Made by a program: the position numbers and the translations under genes. The notes beneath the pieces are model-generated. The model was not told the DNA's origin. It saw nothing but the letters and a program-made list of their open reading frames with translations, and did no database searches. 64,000 nucleotides of DNA from Leptasterias polaris. Lineage: Eukaryota; Echinodermata; Asteroidea; Forcipulatida; Asteriidae. How positions within the stretch are numbered: position 1 is the first letter of the stretch; each line of letters begins with the position of its first letter. The DNA is taken from NCBI GenBank assembly GCA_037783415.1, contig JAZGTN010000025.1, forward strand, positions 2,604,001-2,668,000, in the 5' to 3' direction. Shown here one piece after another: positions 60,401 to 64,000 of this stretch.

Positions 60401-63268
60401 AACTAAGCTATGCCGGTGCTCTTCCAACTGAGCTATCTAGCTAATAATAATAATAATATTAATAATAATAATAATAATAAGCATTTATATATAGCGCCAA
60501 AATCCGCCTAAAAAGACGCTCAATGCGCTGTACATATAAAAAGATATAAAACAAGCCAATAAATAAACCGACAAATATACTACTTAAAATACAACAAAAG
60601 GTGTTAAAAAGAAGCGCTAAAAAGGGGAGAGGTTTCCAGCACATGCACCCTCAGCCAGATCCTCAGCATTTGGCCATAACAAATTATACTAAAACATAAC
60701 AGTGGTAATGCACAAAGAACCAGTAATAAACTGATTGCATGACGAAGCCAGGGTAATTGACTGAAACAAGTATTAATTAATGGTAAATAAATGAGTCTTA
60801 AGTGTTCTCTTGAACTGGTTAGTGGAGCCCGCTGAAATTATGTGTGAAGGAAGGTTGTTCCAGAGGGATGCAGCAGAAAATTGAAAAGCACGAGTACCCA
60901 ATGAGCGGCGGGTGCGAGGGACGATAAGTTTAATAGATTGTGAAGAACGCAGATTCCGTGTTGGTATGTGGCTTGGTAAGGCGTCAATGAGGTACGCTGG
61001 TGCTCTTCCACTAAGTGTATGAATAGCCAGCAGCAAAACCTTGAAAATTATGCGTTTACACACGGGCAGCCAATGAAGGGACTTTAGAACTGGACTGATG
61101 TGATCGTATCACTTGGTTAACGTCACCAATCGAGCTGCAGCATTCTGTAGTCGCTGGAGCCTGTTAAGTTGGTATTGCGGGATGTTGTGAAGGAGGGAAT
61201 TGCAAAAATCCAGTCGAGATGAAATCAATGCATGCACAAGTTGTTCAGTTGCTGTACGGTTCAAATATTTGCGAATAAATCCAAGATTTCGCAGGTGAAA
61301 CCTTACTGACTTGGAAATGCTGGAGATATGGTCATTGAATGTTAGCTGAGAATCAAAAATTACACCAAGGTTACGGCATGTCAACGAGGGGGTAATGTTT
61401 GCAGATCCTATTCGTATTGATGGGATGGTGATTTTATTGAGATTGTGCTTGGTGCCAAATAAGATGAAATCGGATTTTGCTTCATTTAGCTTTAAACTGT
61501 TGGCAGTGGTCCATGTTCTTATCTCATCAATACATGCCTCAAGTCTTGCAATAGCAGAGGATACGCTTGGCTGCACCGGATCAAAGGACACGTAGAGTTG
61601 TAGATCATCTGCATAACAATGATTCTGGATACTGTGTCTCTGGATTATTTTACCGATTGGGCTGGTGTAGATAGAGAACAGCAGAGGGCCGCTAGATAGC
61701 TCAGTTGTTAGAGCGCCGGCACATTAATCCGGAGGTTGTTGGTTCCAATCCCACTCTAGTCAATTTTTCTTTGCTCAACCCTAAATCATCAGTCAATTGC
61801 CCTTGTTGTGGTTTATTACTTGATAAAAATCATAAAGCACTCTTGAGACTCCCTCAGGTGTGATAAAGCGCTACATGAGAACTGCGTATTATTATTGTGT
61901 TTCTTCTTTTCAGGCCCACTCATCCAGCAATCATATCACCAATGGCTCCATGCAAAGCAGAGCCTCCAGTGGTTTTGGCGCCAGGGGAAACAAAACTTCT
62001 GGTTTTCGGTCCAGCACTCCTGGGGTTTCTGCGGATATTTCTCGCAGCAGCTACACCTCCTTGAGTAAGTATAACCAAATTGGATACTTTGTACAAAAAC
62101 TTTAGATCGGGCTGTTTCTAAGGAGGATTGGTGTTGGTAGGAACATTGCACTCAGTGATCTTGAGGACTCCAGTTTATTTTATCTGTTTGTATATTTCAG
62201 AGACATCTGTGACTGTCTTCTCTGACAGCTCGGACCCGATCAAATTGAAAGGGTCATCTGGATTTCAAGTCAGTGAAGTGGCAAAAACAACTTTTAACAC
62301 AAAGGTAAAATACATTTTTTTAATCTTCTTGTGGGGGAATCGAGAGTGGAACTCAGCAGGATATTTTTAAGCAATATTCTCTGCTTGAGCAGCTGTATGA
62401 AACAGGGCCCAGGTCTTGTCTTCACGTTTTTACTCCAAAAAATATTGTGGTACTTTCTGGCAGTCGTAGTACCAGTGCATGCACCCAATGCTAGCCTGGA
62501 AGGTATGGTACTTTGTGGTAGTCTGTGGTACCAGTGCTAGCTGTGCAACTAGAAGAAACCCATGCACCCAATGCTAGCCTGGAATGTATGGTACTTTGTG
62601 GCAGTCTGTGGTACCAGTGCTAACTGTACAAACAGAAGAAACCCATGCACCCAATGCTAGCCTGGAAGGTATGGTACTTTGTGGCAGTCTGTGGTACCAG
62701 TGCTAGCTGTACAAACAGAAGAAACCCATGCACCCAATGCTAGCCTGGAAGGTGTGGTACTTTGTGGCAGTCTGTGGCACCAGTGTATCAGGCCTGGAAT
62801 TTAATCTTTTAGAGGTCAAGGCCAATTTCAATTTTGAAAAGGGCACTTCCATTGGACAATCTTAAAGTCTATGGGAAACATTTGAAGGGCCCAATTTCAT
62901 AGAGTTGTTTTAAGCACAGAAAGTAGCTTAGCACAACAAAAGTAGGCTTACCATAATAAGGTTACCAGCCAAACTACCATGTCACTTGTACAATTCTTGA
63001 CTGGTATCCTGCAATTTGTTGCTAAGCAATATTTTCTATGAAGATTGGCCCCGCCTGGTATTTAGGAGGTTAATCGTTCATTTATTTATTTATTTTACAG
63101 AGTGTTCCAACACCCTTCACCCTGGTTCAGCGGAAGAACGGGCTCAATCTCCAGCGTGACGAATCCCTACTCAACGGGGAGTTCCAGTTGAATGCCGTAG
63201 CCGCGCCAGACGACTGCAATAACTGGCTGTGGCGCGTCAATGACAAAGGTCACATCATCAAGAGATAA
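36431..63268 (+). CDS. MAP3K14: NIK-like kinase (MAP3K14), complete 16-exon coding model
   Basis: Coding exons: 36431-36468, 43258-43391, 44328-45881, 46135-46259, 46381-47400, 48601-48735, 49290-49551, 51910-52044, 53266-53387, 54651-54798, 55954-56182, 58219-58592, 59587-59675, 61914-62064, 62201-62304, 63101-63268. All junctions are GT-AG with matching phases; the total of 4,788 nt gives about 1,595 residues. Kinase domain about residues 970-1224: GRGTFG loop, VAK lysine 1001, helix C Glu about 1012, HKDVKPQN with Asp 1087, DFG 1105-1107, GTECYMAPE with Thr 1125 at the position of human Thr559, and VDIWS. The C-terminal domain ends WLWRVNDKG, resembling vertebrate NIK, which phosphorylates IKK-alpha. 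It is much longer than human NIK (947 residues), mainly because of an acidic repeat exon. The kinase and C-terminal exons are firm; exons 1 and 2 rest on splice phase, frame and start context. Confidence 0.82.
36469..37810. other. NIK intron 1, first part; nothing recognised
   Basis: No exon, RNA gene or clear element. An attattattattatttatt run near 37545 may be a retroelement tail. Confidence 0.5.
37811..38410. mobile_element. 600-bp MITE, AGGCCAAGTAAAATAAATAA ends
   Basis: Left aggccaagtaaaataaataa then catgttgctcgtcc; right ggacgagcaacatt then ttatttattttacttggcct. The inverted repeats pair over 33-34 bp with one mismatch. Similar to, but distinct from, the AGGCCAAAC family. Confidence 0.85.
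38719..39324. mobile_element. TTAA-type MITE (CCCTTTAGAGACCAT ends) with nested SINE
   Basis: 15-bp perfect terminal inverted repeats; right flank TTAA, left flank TCAA (one change). A tRNA-derived SINE head (gctagatagctcagttggta, ggttcaaatcc) is nested at 38852-38945, and a block containing atgaaagagaaaggttagtt is tandemly repeated. Confidence 0.75.
38852..38945 (+). mobile_element. tRNA-derived SINE head
   Basis: A-box tagctcagttggtagagcg and B-box ggttcaaatcc, with acceptor-stem-like ends ggctaga and tctagtc. Preceded by aacaaagatattgacaaaat as at 44090. It could fold as a near-complete tRNA, but the anticodon loop lacks T33 and it is followed by the SINE word aatttttctttgttcaaccc, so it is a repeat, not a tRNA gene. 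Confidence 0.75.
40292..41010. mobile_element. 719-bp DNA element with perfect 9-bp target duplication
   Basis: Ends TAGACTTGATTCAAGTCCC and GGGACTTGAGTCAAGTCTA (18 of 19 pair). CATATTGTA flanks both sides (40283-40291, 41011-41019). Internal subterminal copies of the end word lie near 40405 and 40892. The 9-bp duplication suggests a Mutator-like or Merlin-like element. Confidence 0.85.
41020..43257. other. NIK intron 1, last part; ccacgaactgacac motif cluster
   Basis: The word ccacgaactgacac or its complement occurs near 41572, 41798, 41851 and 41934 in alternating orientation. 42870-43075 holds a diverged hairpin repeat (gctaagcaacggacattgc). No exon supported. Confidence 0.5.
43258..43391 (+). 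CDS. MAP3K14: NIK exon 2 (N-terminus)
   Basis: Acceptor ttcccttcag, donor gtgagt. Encodes LSVTPYQGQATDGDSAAPPP and on to NTLG. Phase fits exon 1 and exon 3. No domain recognised; I did not find the TRAF3-binding motif known from the vertebrate NIK N-terminus. Confidence 0.65.
43800..43935 (+). mobile_element. tRNA-derived SINE in intron 2
   Basis: gctatagctcagttggttga head, B-box tgttcaaatcc, and the shared word ttgctcaaccacaaatt. Same family as 2104, 38852, 44126 and 61691. Confidence 0.7.
44088..44230 (+). mobile_element. tRNA-derived SINE just upstream of exon 3
   Basis: Leader aacaaagatattgaaaaaat, head gctagatagctcagttggta, B-box ggttcaaatcc, followed by the shared tail word. It ends about 100 bp before the exon 3 acceptor. 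Confidence 0.75.
44328..45881 (+). CDS. MAP3K14: NIK exon 3, acidic 29-residue repeat exon
   Basis: Acceptor cttttgacag, donor gtaagt; 1,554 bp in one open frame, residues about 58-575. After a Glu-rich leader it carries sixteen copies of a 29-residue (87-bp) unit with core EKLLKENQTEQTEHHQT and LPSEVEK. Units 2-3 are repeated almost exactly as units 4-5, and units 9-13 alternate between EQN and EQM forms, showing recent expansion by two-unit blocks. The composition (Glu, Asp, Lys, Gln, His, almost no aromatics) suggests an extended or coiled-coil charged rod. The frame could also begin upstream at an ATG at 44234, but the acceptor and phase favour an internal exon. Long open frames on the opposite strand are by-products of the periodicity. 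Confidence 0.75.
44463..45870 (+). repeat. 87-bp coding minisatellite (16 units)
   Basis: The DNA array underlying the acidic repeat of NIK exon 3; core ctgccttctgaagtagagaa. Unit lengths stay at 87 bp throughout, so the frame is maintained. Confidence 0.9.
46135..46259 (+). CDS. MAP3K14: NIK exon 4
   Basis: Acceptor caatgcacag, donor gtgatg (weaker +5). Encodes KEATYRLSDDQVYQVKSSTK and on to GSGQ. Entry phase 1 and exit phase 0 fit both neighbours. Low-complexity hydrophilic sequence, no domain recognised. Confidence 0.65.
46381..47400 (+). CDS. MAP3K14: NIK exon 5, Lys-rich and Pro-rich region before the kinase domain
   Basis: Acceptor ttctttgcag, donor gtaaga; 1,020 bp, residues about 618-957. 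It holds an acidic run (DEDDDDDG), a basic run (KKKENKKKEKDKKE) that could act as a nuclear signal, and then a more folded-looking part (IVEAFIGEAFGEDELQTKLD, WLGNPGPAGDNKPMEQFLFD). It ends DQDGVLRCK just before the kinase exons. Vertebrate NIK also has a basic cluster in its N-terminal region, but I see no clear alignment. Confidence 0.8.
47401..48600. other. NIK intron 5; nothing recognised
   Basis: No repeat family or exon recognised. The acceptor of exon 6 is preceded by a long C/T tract (48575-48598). Confidence 0.5.
48601..48735 (+). CDS. MAP3K14: NIK exon 6, kinase N-lobe start
   Basis: Acceptor ttttttgtag, donor gtgagt; 45 codons. Encodes VVLLGRGTFGDVFL, the ATP glycine-rich loop, and NFVAKR with the conserved ATP-binding lysine (Lys 1001). 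Vertebrate NIK has GRGSFGEV at this point. Confidence 0.9.
49290..49551 (+). CDS. MAP3K14: NIK exon 7, kinase N-lobe to catalytic loop
   Basis: Acceptor gtactttag, donor gtaagt. Encodes helix C (CNEALILSGL, Glu about 1012), the hinge region (VYFFLKYHPGQTLQKLI) and the catalytic loop start VIHKDVK. The HKD form replaces the usual HRD; from family knowledge vertebrate NIK also departs from HRD (HGD). Confidence 0.92.
49604..50208. mobile_element. TTAA-flanked MITE in intron 7 (CCCTTTCAGCCCCAAG ends)
   Basis: Perfect 16-bp terminal inverted repeat; TTAA at 49600-49603 and 50209-50212. It interrupts a dispersed hairpin repeat (cccaatttcgtaatgctgct / aagcaaaataagtagct), so the host site is obvious. 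A subterminal repeat of the end word with gggcgactatagtcg follows. The interior is shared with 52702-53230. Confidence 0.88.
50213..50600. repeat. Inverted pair of the cccaatttcatagag repeat
   Basis: Two copies face each other: one ends agctctatgaaattgggccc (about 50360-50380), the next starts gggcccattttcatggagct (50400) and ends ctatgaaattgggccc (50588). Confidence 0.7.
51680..51885. repeat. Degenerate fragments related to the MITE at 16796
   Basis: gatattgaatggacagacag and tacgagggttgac resemble the right end of 16796-16998; a second weaker copy follows at 51800-51885. Confidence 0.5.
51910..52044 (+). CDS. MAP3K14: NIK exon 8, DFG and activation segment
   Basis: Acceptor tttctttcag, donor gtaagt. 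Completes HKDVKPQN with the metal-binding Asn, then IQLIDFGES and the activation segment to GTECYMAPE. Thr 1125 aligns with human NIK Thr559. The activation segment is short, as in NIK. Confidence 0.92.
52050..52155 (-). mobile_element. tRNA-Leu-like SINE head, reverse strand
   Basis: Reverse complement reads ggcgtgtcttggccgagcgg with B-box gggtttaatcc. It starts within 10 bp of the exon 8 donor. Confidence 0.7.
52702..53230. mobile_element. TTAA-flanked MITE in intron 8 (CCCTTTCCTTACC ends)
   Basis: Left CCCTTTCCTTACC, right GGTAAGGAGAGGG; TTAA at 52698-52701 and 53231-53234. The interior matches 49604-50208, but the terminal and subterminal words differ in concert. Its right end is about 32 bp from the exon 9 acceptor. 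Confidence 0.85.
53266..53387 (+). CDS. MAP3K14: NIK exon 9, kinase C-lobe
   Basis: Acceptor caattgcag, donor gtaagt. Encodes SDIYNTTVDIWSAFCTFICS and then GDPPWCRR. VDIWS and the PPW motif align with VDVWSSCCMM and HPW of NIK. Confidence 0.9.
53839..54188. mobile_element. MITE in intron 9, long inverted repeats
   Basis: Left agggacacttcggattgggt, right the complementary ccaaggaaacatgtccctt with gcccaaagtgtcgatcc. Arms pair through most of the element (aatatggttggaaag / ccaaccatattc). Confidence 0.75.
54279..54560 (+). mobile_element. tRNA-Gly-like SINE
   Basis: Head gggttggcgtagtggtatca, B-box ggttcaaatcc, then gtgggttttccctggaataa. Ends near aaatgaaatggaaatgaaat. Confidence 0.7.
54651..54798 (+). 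CDS. MAP3K14: NIK exon 10, end of kinase domain
   Basis: Acceptor cgggttctag, donor gtgagt. IGSAEEPPLQDVPSN resembles IASEPPPVREIPPS of NIK; the exon ends with helix I (DFRQRPSSAQVLENF), where the Arg of kinase subdomain XI is present. Confidence 0.88.
54831..55165 (+). mobile_element. tRNA-Leu-like SINE
   Basis: gtggcccagccgtctagttc head, B-box gggttcgaatccc, body aggagtaggtggcaatgtgc, and A-rich end. It begins about 30 bp after the exon 10 donor. Confidence 0.7.
55487..55775 (+). repeat. Left arm of inverted repeat flanking exon 11
   Basis: gggaagaatgtaaaattaaa through gaataatgattattcaggtt; complement of 56330-56695 over nearly its whole length. Confidence 0.85.
55954..56182 (+). CDS. MAP3K14: NIK exon 11, post-kinase linker with paired ELYDV/QLYDV motifs
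   Basis: Acceptor cctttatag, donor gtaatt; 229 bp, entry phase 1, exit phase 2. It has two related blocks: DELYDVRAVDKELNPPPEAP and TQLYDVEDAVQNPPE. PPEAPF fits the TRAF6-binding consensus (P-x-E-x-x-aromatic/acidic). The exon lies between two inverted copies of an intronic repeat. Confidence 0.82.
56330..56695 (-). repeat. Right arm of inverted repeat flanking exon 11
   Basis: aacctgaataatcattattc through taattttgcattcttccctt. Slightly longer than the left arm because of small insertions (56495-56530, 56590-56660). Confidence 0.85.
56944..57190 (-). mobile_element. SINE, reverse strand, in intron 11
   Basis: Reverse complement ends in gcgctatataagaactag-type tail; body agctccctggggagtataca. 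Same family as 4493-4822, and the counterpart of the truncated copy at 1-160. Confidence 0.7.
57460..57976 (-). pseudogene. Non-LTR retrotransposon 3' end (reverse transcriptase C-terminus)
   Basis: A minus-strand frame at 57674-57976 encodes SLKKRRQSLDLTFLFKCVNS, then a PRPNLRHPDLFYVP segment, the pattern typical of the C-terminal tail of CR1/Jockey-type reverse transcriptases. The catalytic domain is absent (5' truncation). It sits in intron 11. Confidence 0.6.
58219..58592 (+). CDS. MAP3K14: NIK exon 12, linker with internal repeat
   Basis: Acceptor cctctcag, donor gtaaat; 374 bp. Begins SKEQPRQLDDDEEMDMYGAS; two tandem blocks QAPGPDKIDGAPVKKDIE and QASGPDEIDGAHAKKDLD follow. Its counterpart in copy 1 (854-1131) lacks the acidic, Met-rich start. 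Confidence 0.82.
58690..59418. mobile_element. 729-bp DNA element in intron 12 (AGCCGTGTTCCC ends)
   Basis: agccgtgttcccattggact and agtccaatgggaacacggct pair perfectly over 20 bp and more. Subterminal words ttaccgtgaccgtg and taccgcgaccacg recur. Copy 1 (1170-1230) lacks it between the same ccatgaatggggaggaa repeats. An ATG at 59118 opens MADLIDFVRSLIGLDKRENA, perhaps a remnant transposase first exon. Confidence 0.8.
59587..59675 (+). CDS. MAP3K14: NIK exon 13
   Basis: Acceptor atttcgcag, donor gtgagt; encodes DKSLELPESLHQVLVVGSVE and onward to YDS. Position and Leu pattern suggest correspondence with the helical segment before the NIK C-terminal domain, but identity is too low to be sure. 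Confidence 0.8.
60305..60443 (-). mobile_element. tRNA-derived SINE head, reverse strand, with internal 27-bp duplication
   Basis: Matches 2008-2104 of copy 1; the word aagctatgccggtgctctac is tandemly repeated here. It ends tctagcta, the left target duplication of the LINE. Confidence 0.7.
60444..61690 (-). mobile_element. 5'-truncated non-LTR retrotransposon (CR1/L2/Jockey-type), 1.25 kb
   Basis: A minus-strand frame from 61690 to 60773 encodes the end of a reverse transcriptase: CYADD (catalytic YADD, about 61604-61618), SLTCRNLGVIFD, SRLDFCNSLL, LQNAAARLV, HISPVLKSLHWLPV and FQFSAASLWNNLP. One stop (TGA at 61109-61111) interrupts it, probably from CGA. The 3' end has a TTA-repeat tail (60444-60480). 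Flanked by GCTA. Inserted in intron 13 at the centre of a SINE palindrome. Confidence 0.88.
61691..61897 (+). mobile_element. tRNA-derived SINE ending at the exon 14 acceptor
   Basis: Head gctagatagctcagttgtta, B-box ggttccaatcc, tail gcgctacatgagaactgcg and attattatt. Only a short pyrimidine run (gtgtttcttcttttcag) separates it from exon 14. Confidence 0.75.
61914..62064 (+). CDS. MAP3K14: NIK exon 14, Ser-rich linker
   Basis: Acceptor ttcttttcag, donor gtaagt. Encodes AHSSSNHITNGSMQSRASSG and onward to SSYTSL. Many Ser and Arg residues offer possible phosphorylation sites. The exon is highly similar to 2331-2481. Confidence 0.85.
62201..62304 (+). CDS. MAP3K14: NIK exon 15
   Basis: Acceptor tatatttcag, donor gtaaaa. 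Encodes TSVTVFSDSSDPIKLKGSSG and onward to FNTK, which lines up with the VKVQIQSLNGEHLHI strand region of vertebrate NIK in position and hydrophobic pattern. Confidence 0.85.
62460..62790 (-). repeat. Intron 15 minisatellite, reversed, about 4 units
   Basis: ggtatggtactttgtggcag and cccatgcacccaatgctagc recur every 82-84 bp. It is the reverse complement of the 2985-3945 array in copy 1. Confidence 0.85.
63101..63268 (+). CDS. MAP3K14: NIK exon 16 with stop
   Basis: Acceptor tattttacag; 55 residues and TAA at 63266-63268. FTLVQRKNG and NNWLWRVNDKG match the C-terminal end of vertebrate NIK (FSLVTKDG, WSWRVKHG). A possible AATAAA signal lies at 63738-63743, but it falls in a dispersed repeat. 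Confidence 0.9.
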   Translation, partial: SVPTPFTLVQRKNGLNLQRDESLLNGEFQLNAVAAPDDCNNWLWRVNDKGHIIKR

Positions 63269-64000
63269 AGTGCACCTTCTAGAGAAAGAGTCTTAATTTT
63301 AACCATGGCACAAGTAAATTTGTTTATATCGCCCCATATGGTACACTAAACATGGACTTCTAGTTACCAAGAAACAACCGTAGCTATGGGTGTATATAAA
63401 AAGGCACCAGTAGAGCCTACTGCATCATTTTACAGCCTAAAATCACACCTTCAAAATTGGTCCAAATTTGATAAAAAGCTGGATTTAACCCTTATGGTTT
63501 TTTCAGTTTGAAAATTCATAAGTGGGTATTATATTATAATTAACTTGATCCCACTCAAATCCTACCCGAGCAGCTCGACCTGTGAATATTGCTTGGTGCA
63601 ACGGTAAAACCAAAATAGGGAAAGTATTATTCCCTATTCAAAACCAACGATGTATCGTACATATGTACCTATATTTATAGGTTCTATATAGTATAAGGGA
63701 AGATATATGTTTGGTAATCACTCTTAAAATCAATTGCAATAAAAACTTACTTGGTTAGAAGGTCAGCAGCTTTCGATAGTATATTAAATAAAGCATTTTC
63801 AGAATCAATTCACTTCAGAGTAATTAGGTTCATGGAAAAAGATATCAGTTTTTATTCCCCAAATTTGAATCTGAGCAATTTACTGTCAGACACGTTTCTC
63901 AGATTGTGTATTCCAGTTGCAGTTTATTCTTCCTGCATGTACATAACCGCGCCGGAACATAACCGCGCCGGATTTCCTCAAAAATGTTGCCACCTTTTGA
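63269..64000 (+). other. 3' flank of the complete kinase gene
   Basis: Nearly identical to 5376-6100 behind the decayed exon. One 34-bp block of 5697-5731 is missing here. The dispersed repeat gtttggtaatcactcttaaa starts near 63710. Confidence 0.7.

Noticed and set aside
63738..63743. AATAAA as the poly(A) signal of the kinase gene
   Set aside because: It belongs to a dispersed repeat also present at 5878 and elsewhere, so it cannot be assigned without transcript ends.

Overview
This is animal nuclear DNA. The supported genes are spliced with GT-AG introns, the DNA is AT-rich, and most of the window is short mobile elements (tRNA-derived SINEs, non-LTR retrotransposon tails, TTAA-flanked and other MITEs). 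The repeat style (hairpin repeats containing cccaatttcatagagctg, many acatgta words) suggests an echinoderm, possibly a sea star. That assignment is from memory of such genomes and was not tested.

The main content is a locus for a NIK-like kinase (NF-kappa-B-inducing kinase, MAP3K14) on the + strand. A 16-exon coding model runs from 36431 to 63268. Every junction has GT-AG ends and matching phase, and the model encodes about 1,595 residues. Order of parts: a short N-terminus; one 1.55-kb exon with sixteen copies of a 29-residue acidic repeat; a Lys-rich, disordered region; a protein kinase domain (glycine loop GRGTFG, Lys 1001, catalytic loop HKDVKPQN, DFG 1105-1107, APE 1130-1132); a linker; and a C-terminal domain ending in FTLVQRKNG...WLWRV, which resembles the C-terminus of vertebrate NIK. 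In vertebrates NIK activates IKK-alpha in the non-canonical NF-kappa-B pathway; that role is inferred here.

The left edge (854-4288) holds the last five exons of a second, paralogous copy whose kinase exons would lie left of the window. Positions 1-6100 align in order with 57028-64000, so this is a tandem duplication at roughly 57-kb spacing. A third, decayed copy of the terminal exon lies at 5215-5375 with a 7-bp deletion.

Between the two copies (about 5.4-36.3 kb) I find no convincing gene. It holds local segmental duplications (17.8-21.8 kb against 22.2-26.2 kb; 16.5-18.6 kb against 31.1-33.3 kb), a 33-bp minisatellite, a C-rich G-quadruplex-type array, a foldback element built from four perfect palindromes, a roughly 146-bp periodic repeat, and many non-autonomous DNA transposons. 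The duplications provide empty sites for several insertions, so their boundaries and target-site duplications can be read directly. Introns of the kinase gene carry the same element types, including an inverted repeat pair flanking exon 11 and a truncated LINE inserted at the centre of a palindromic SINE pair.
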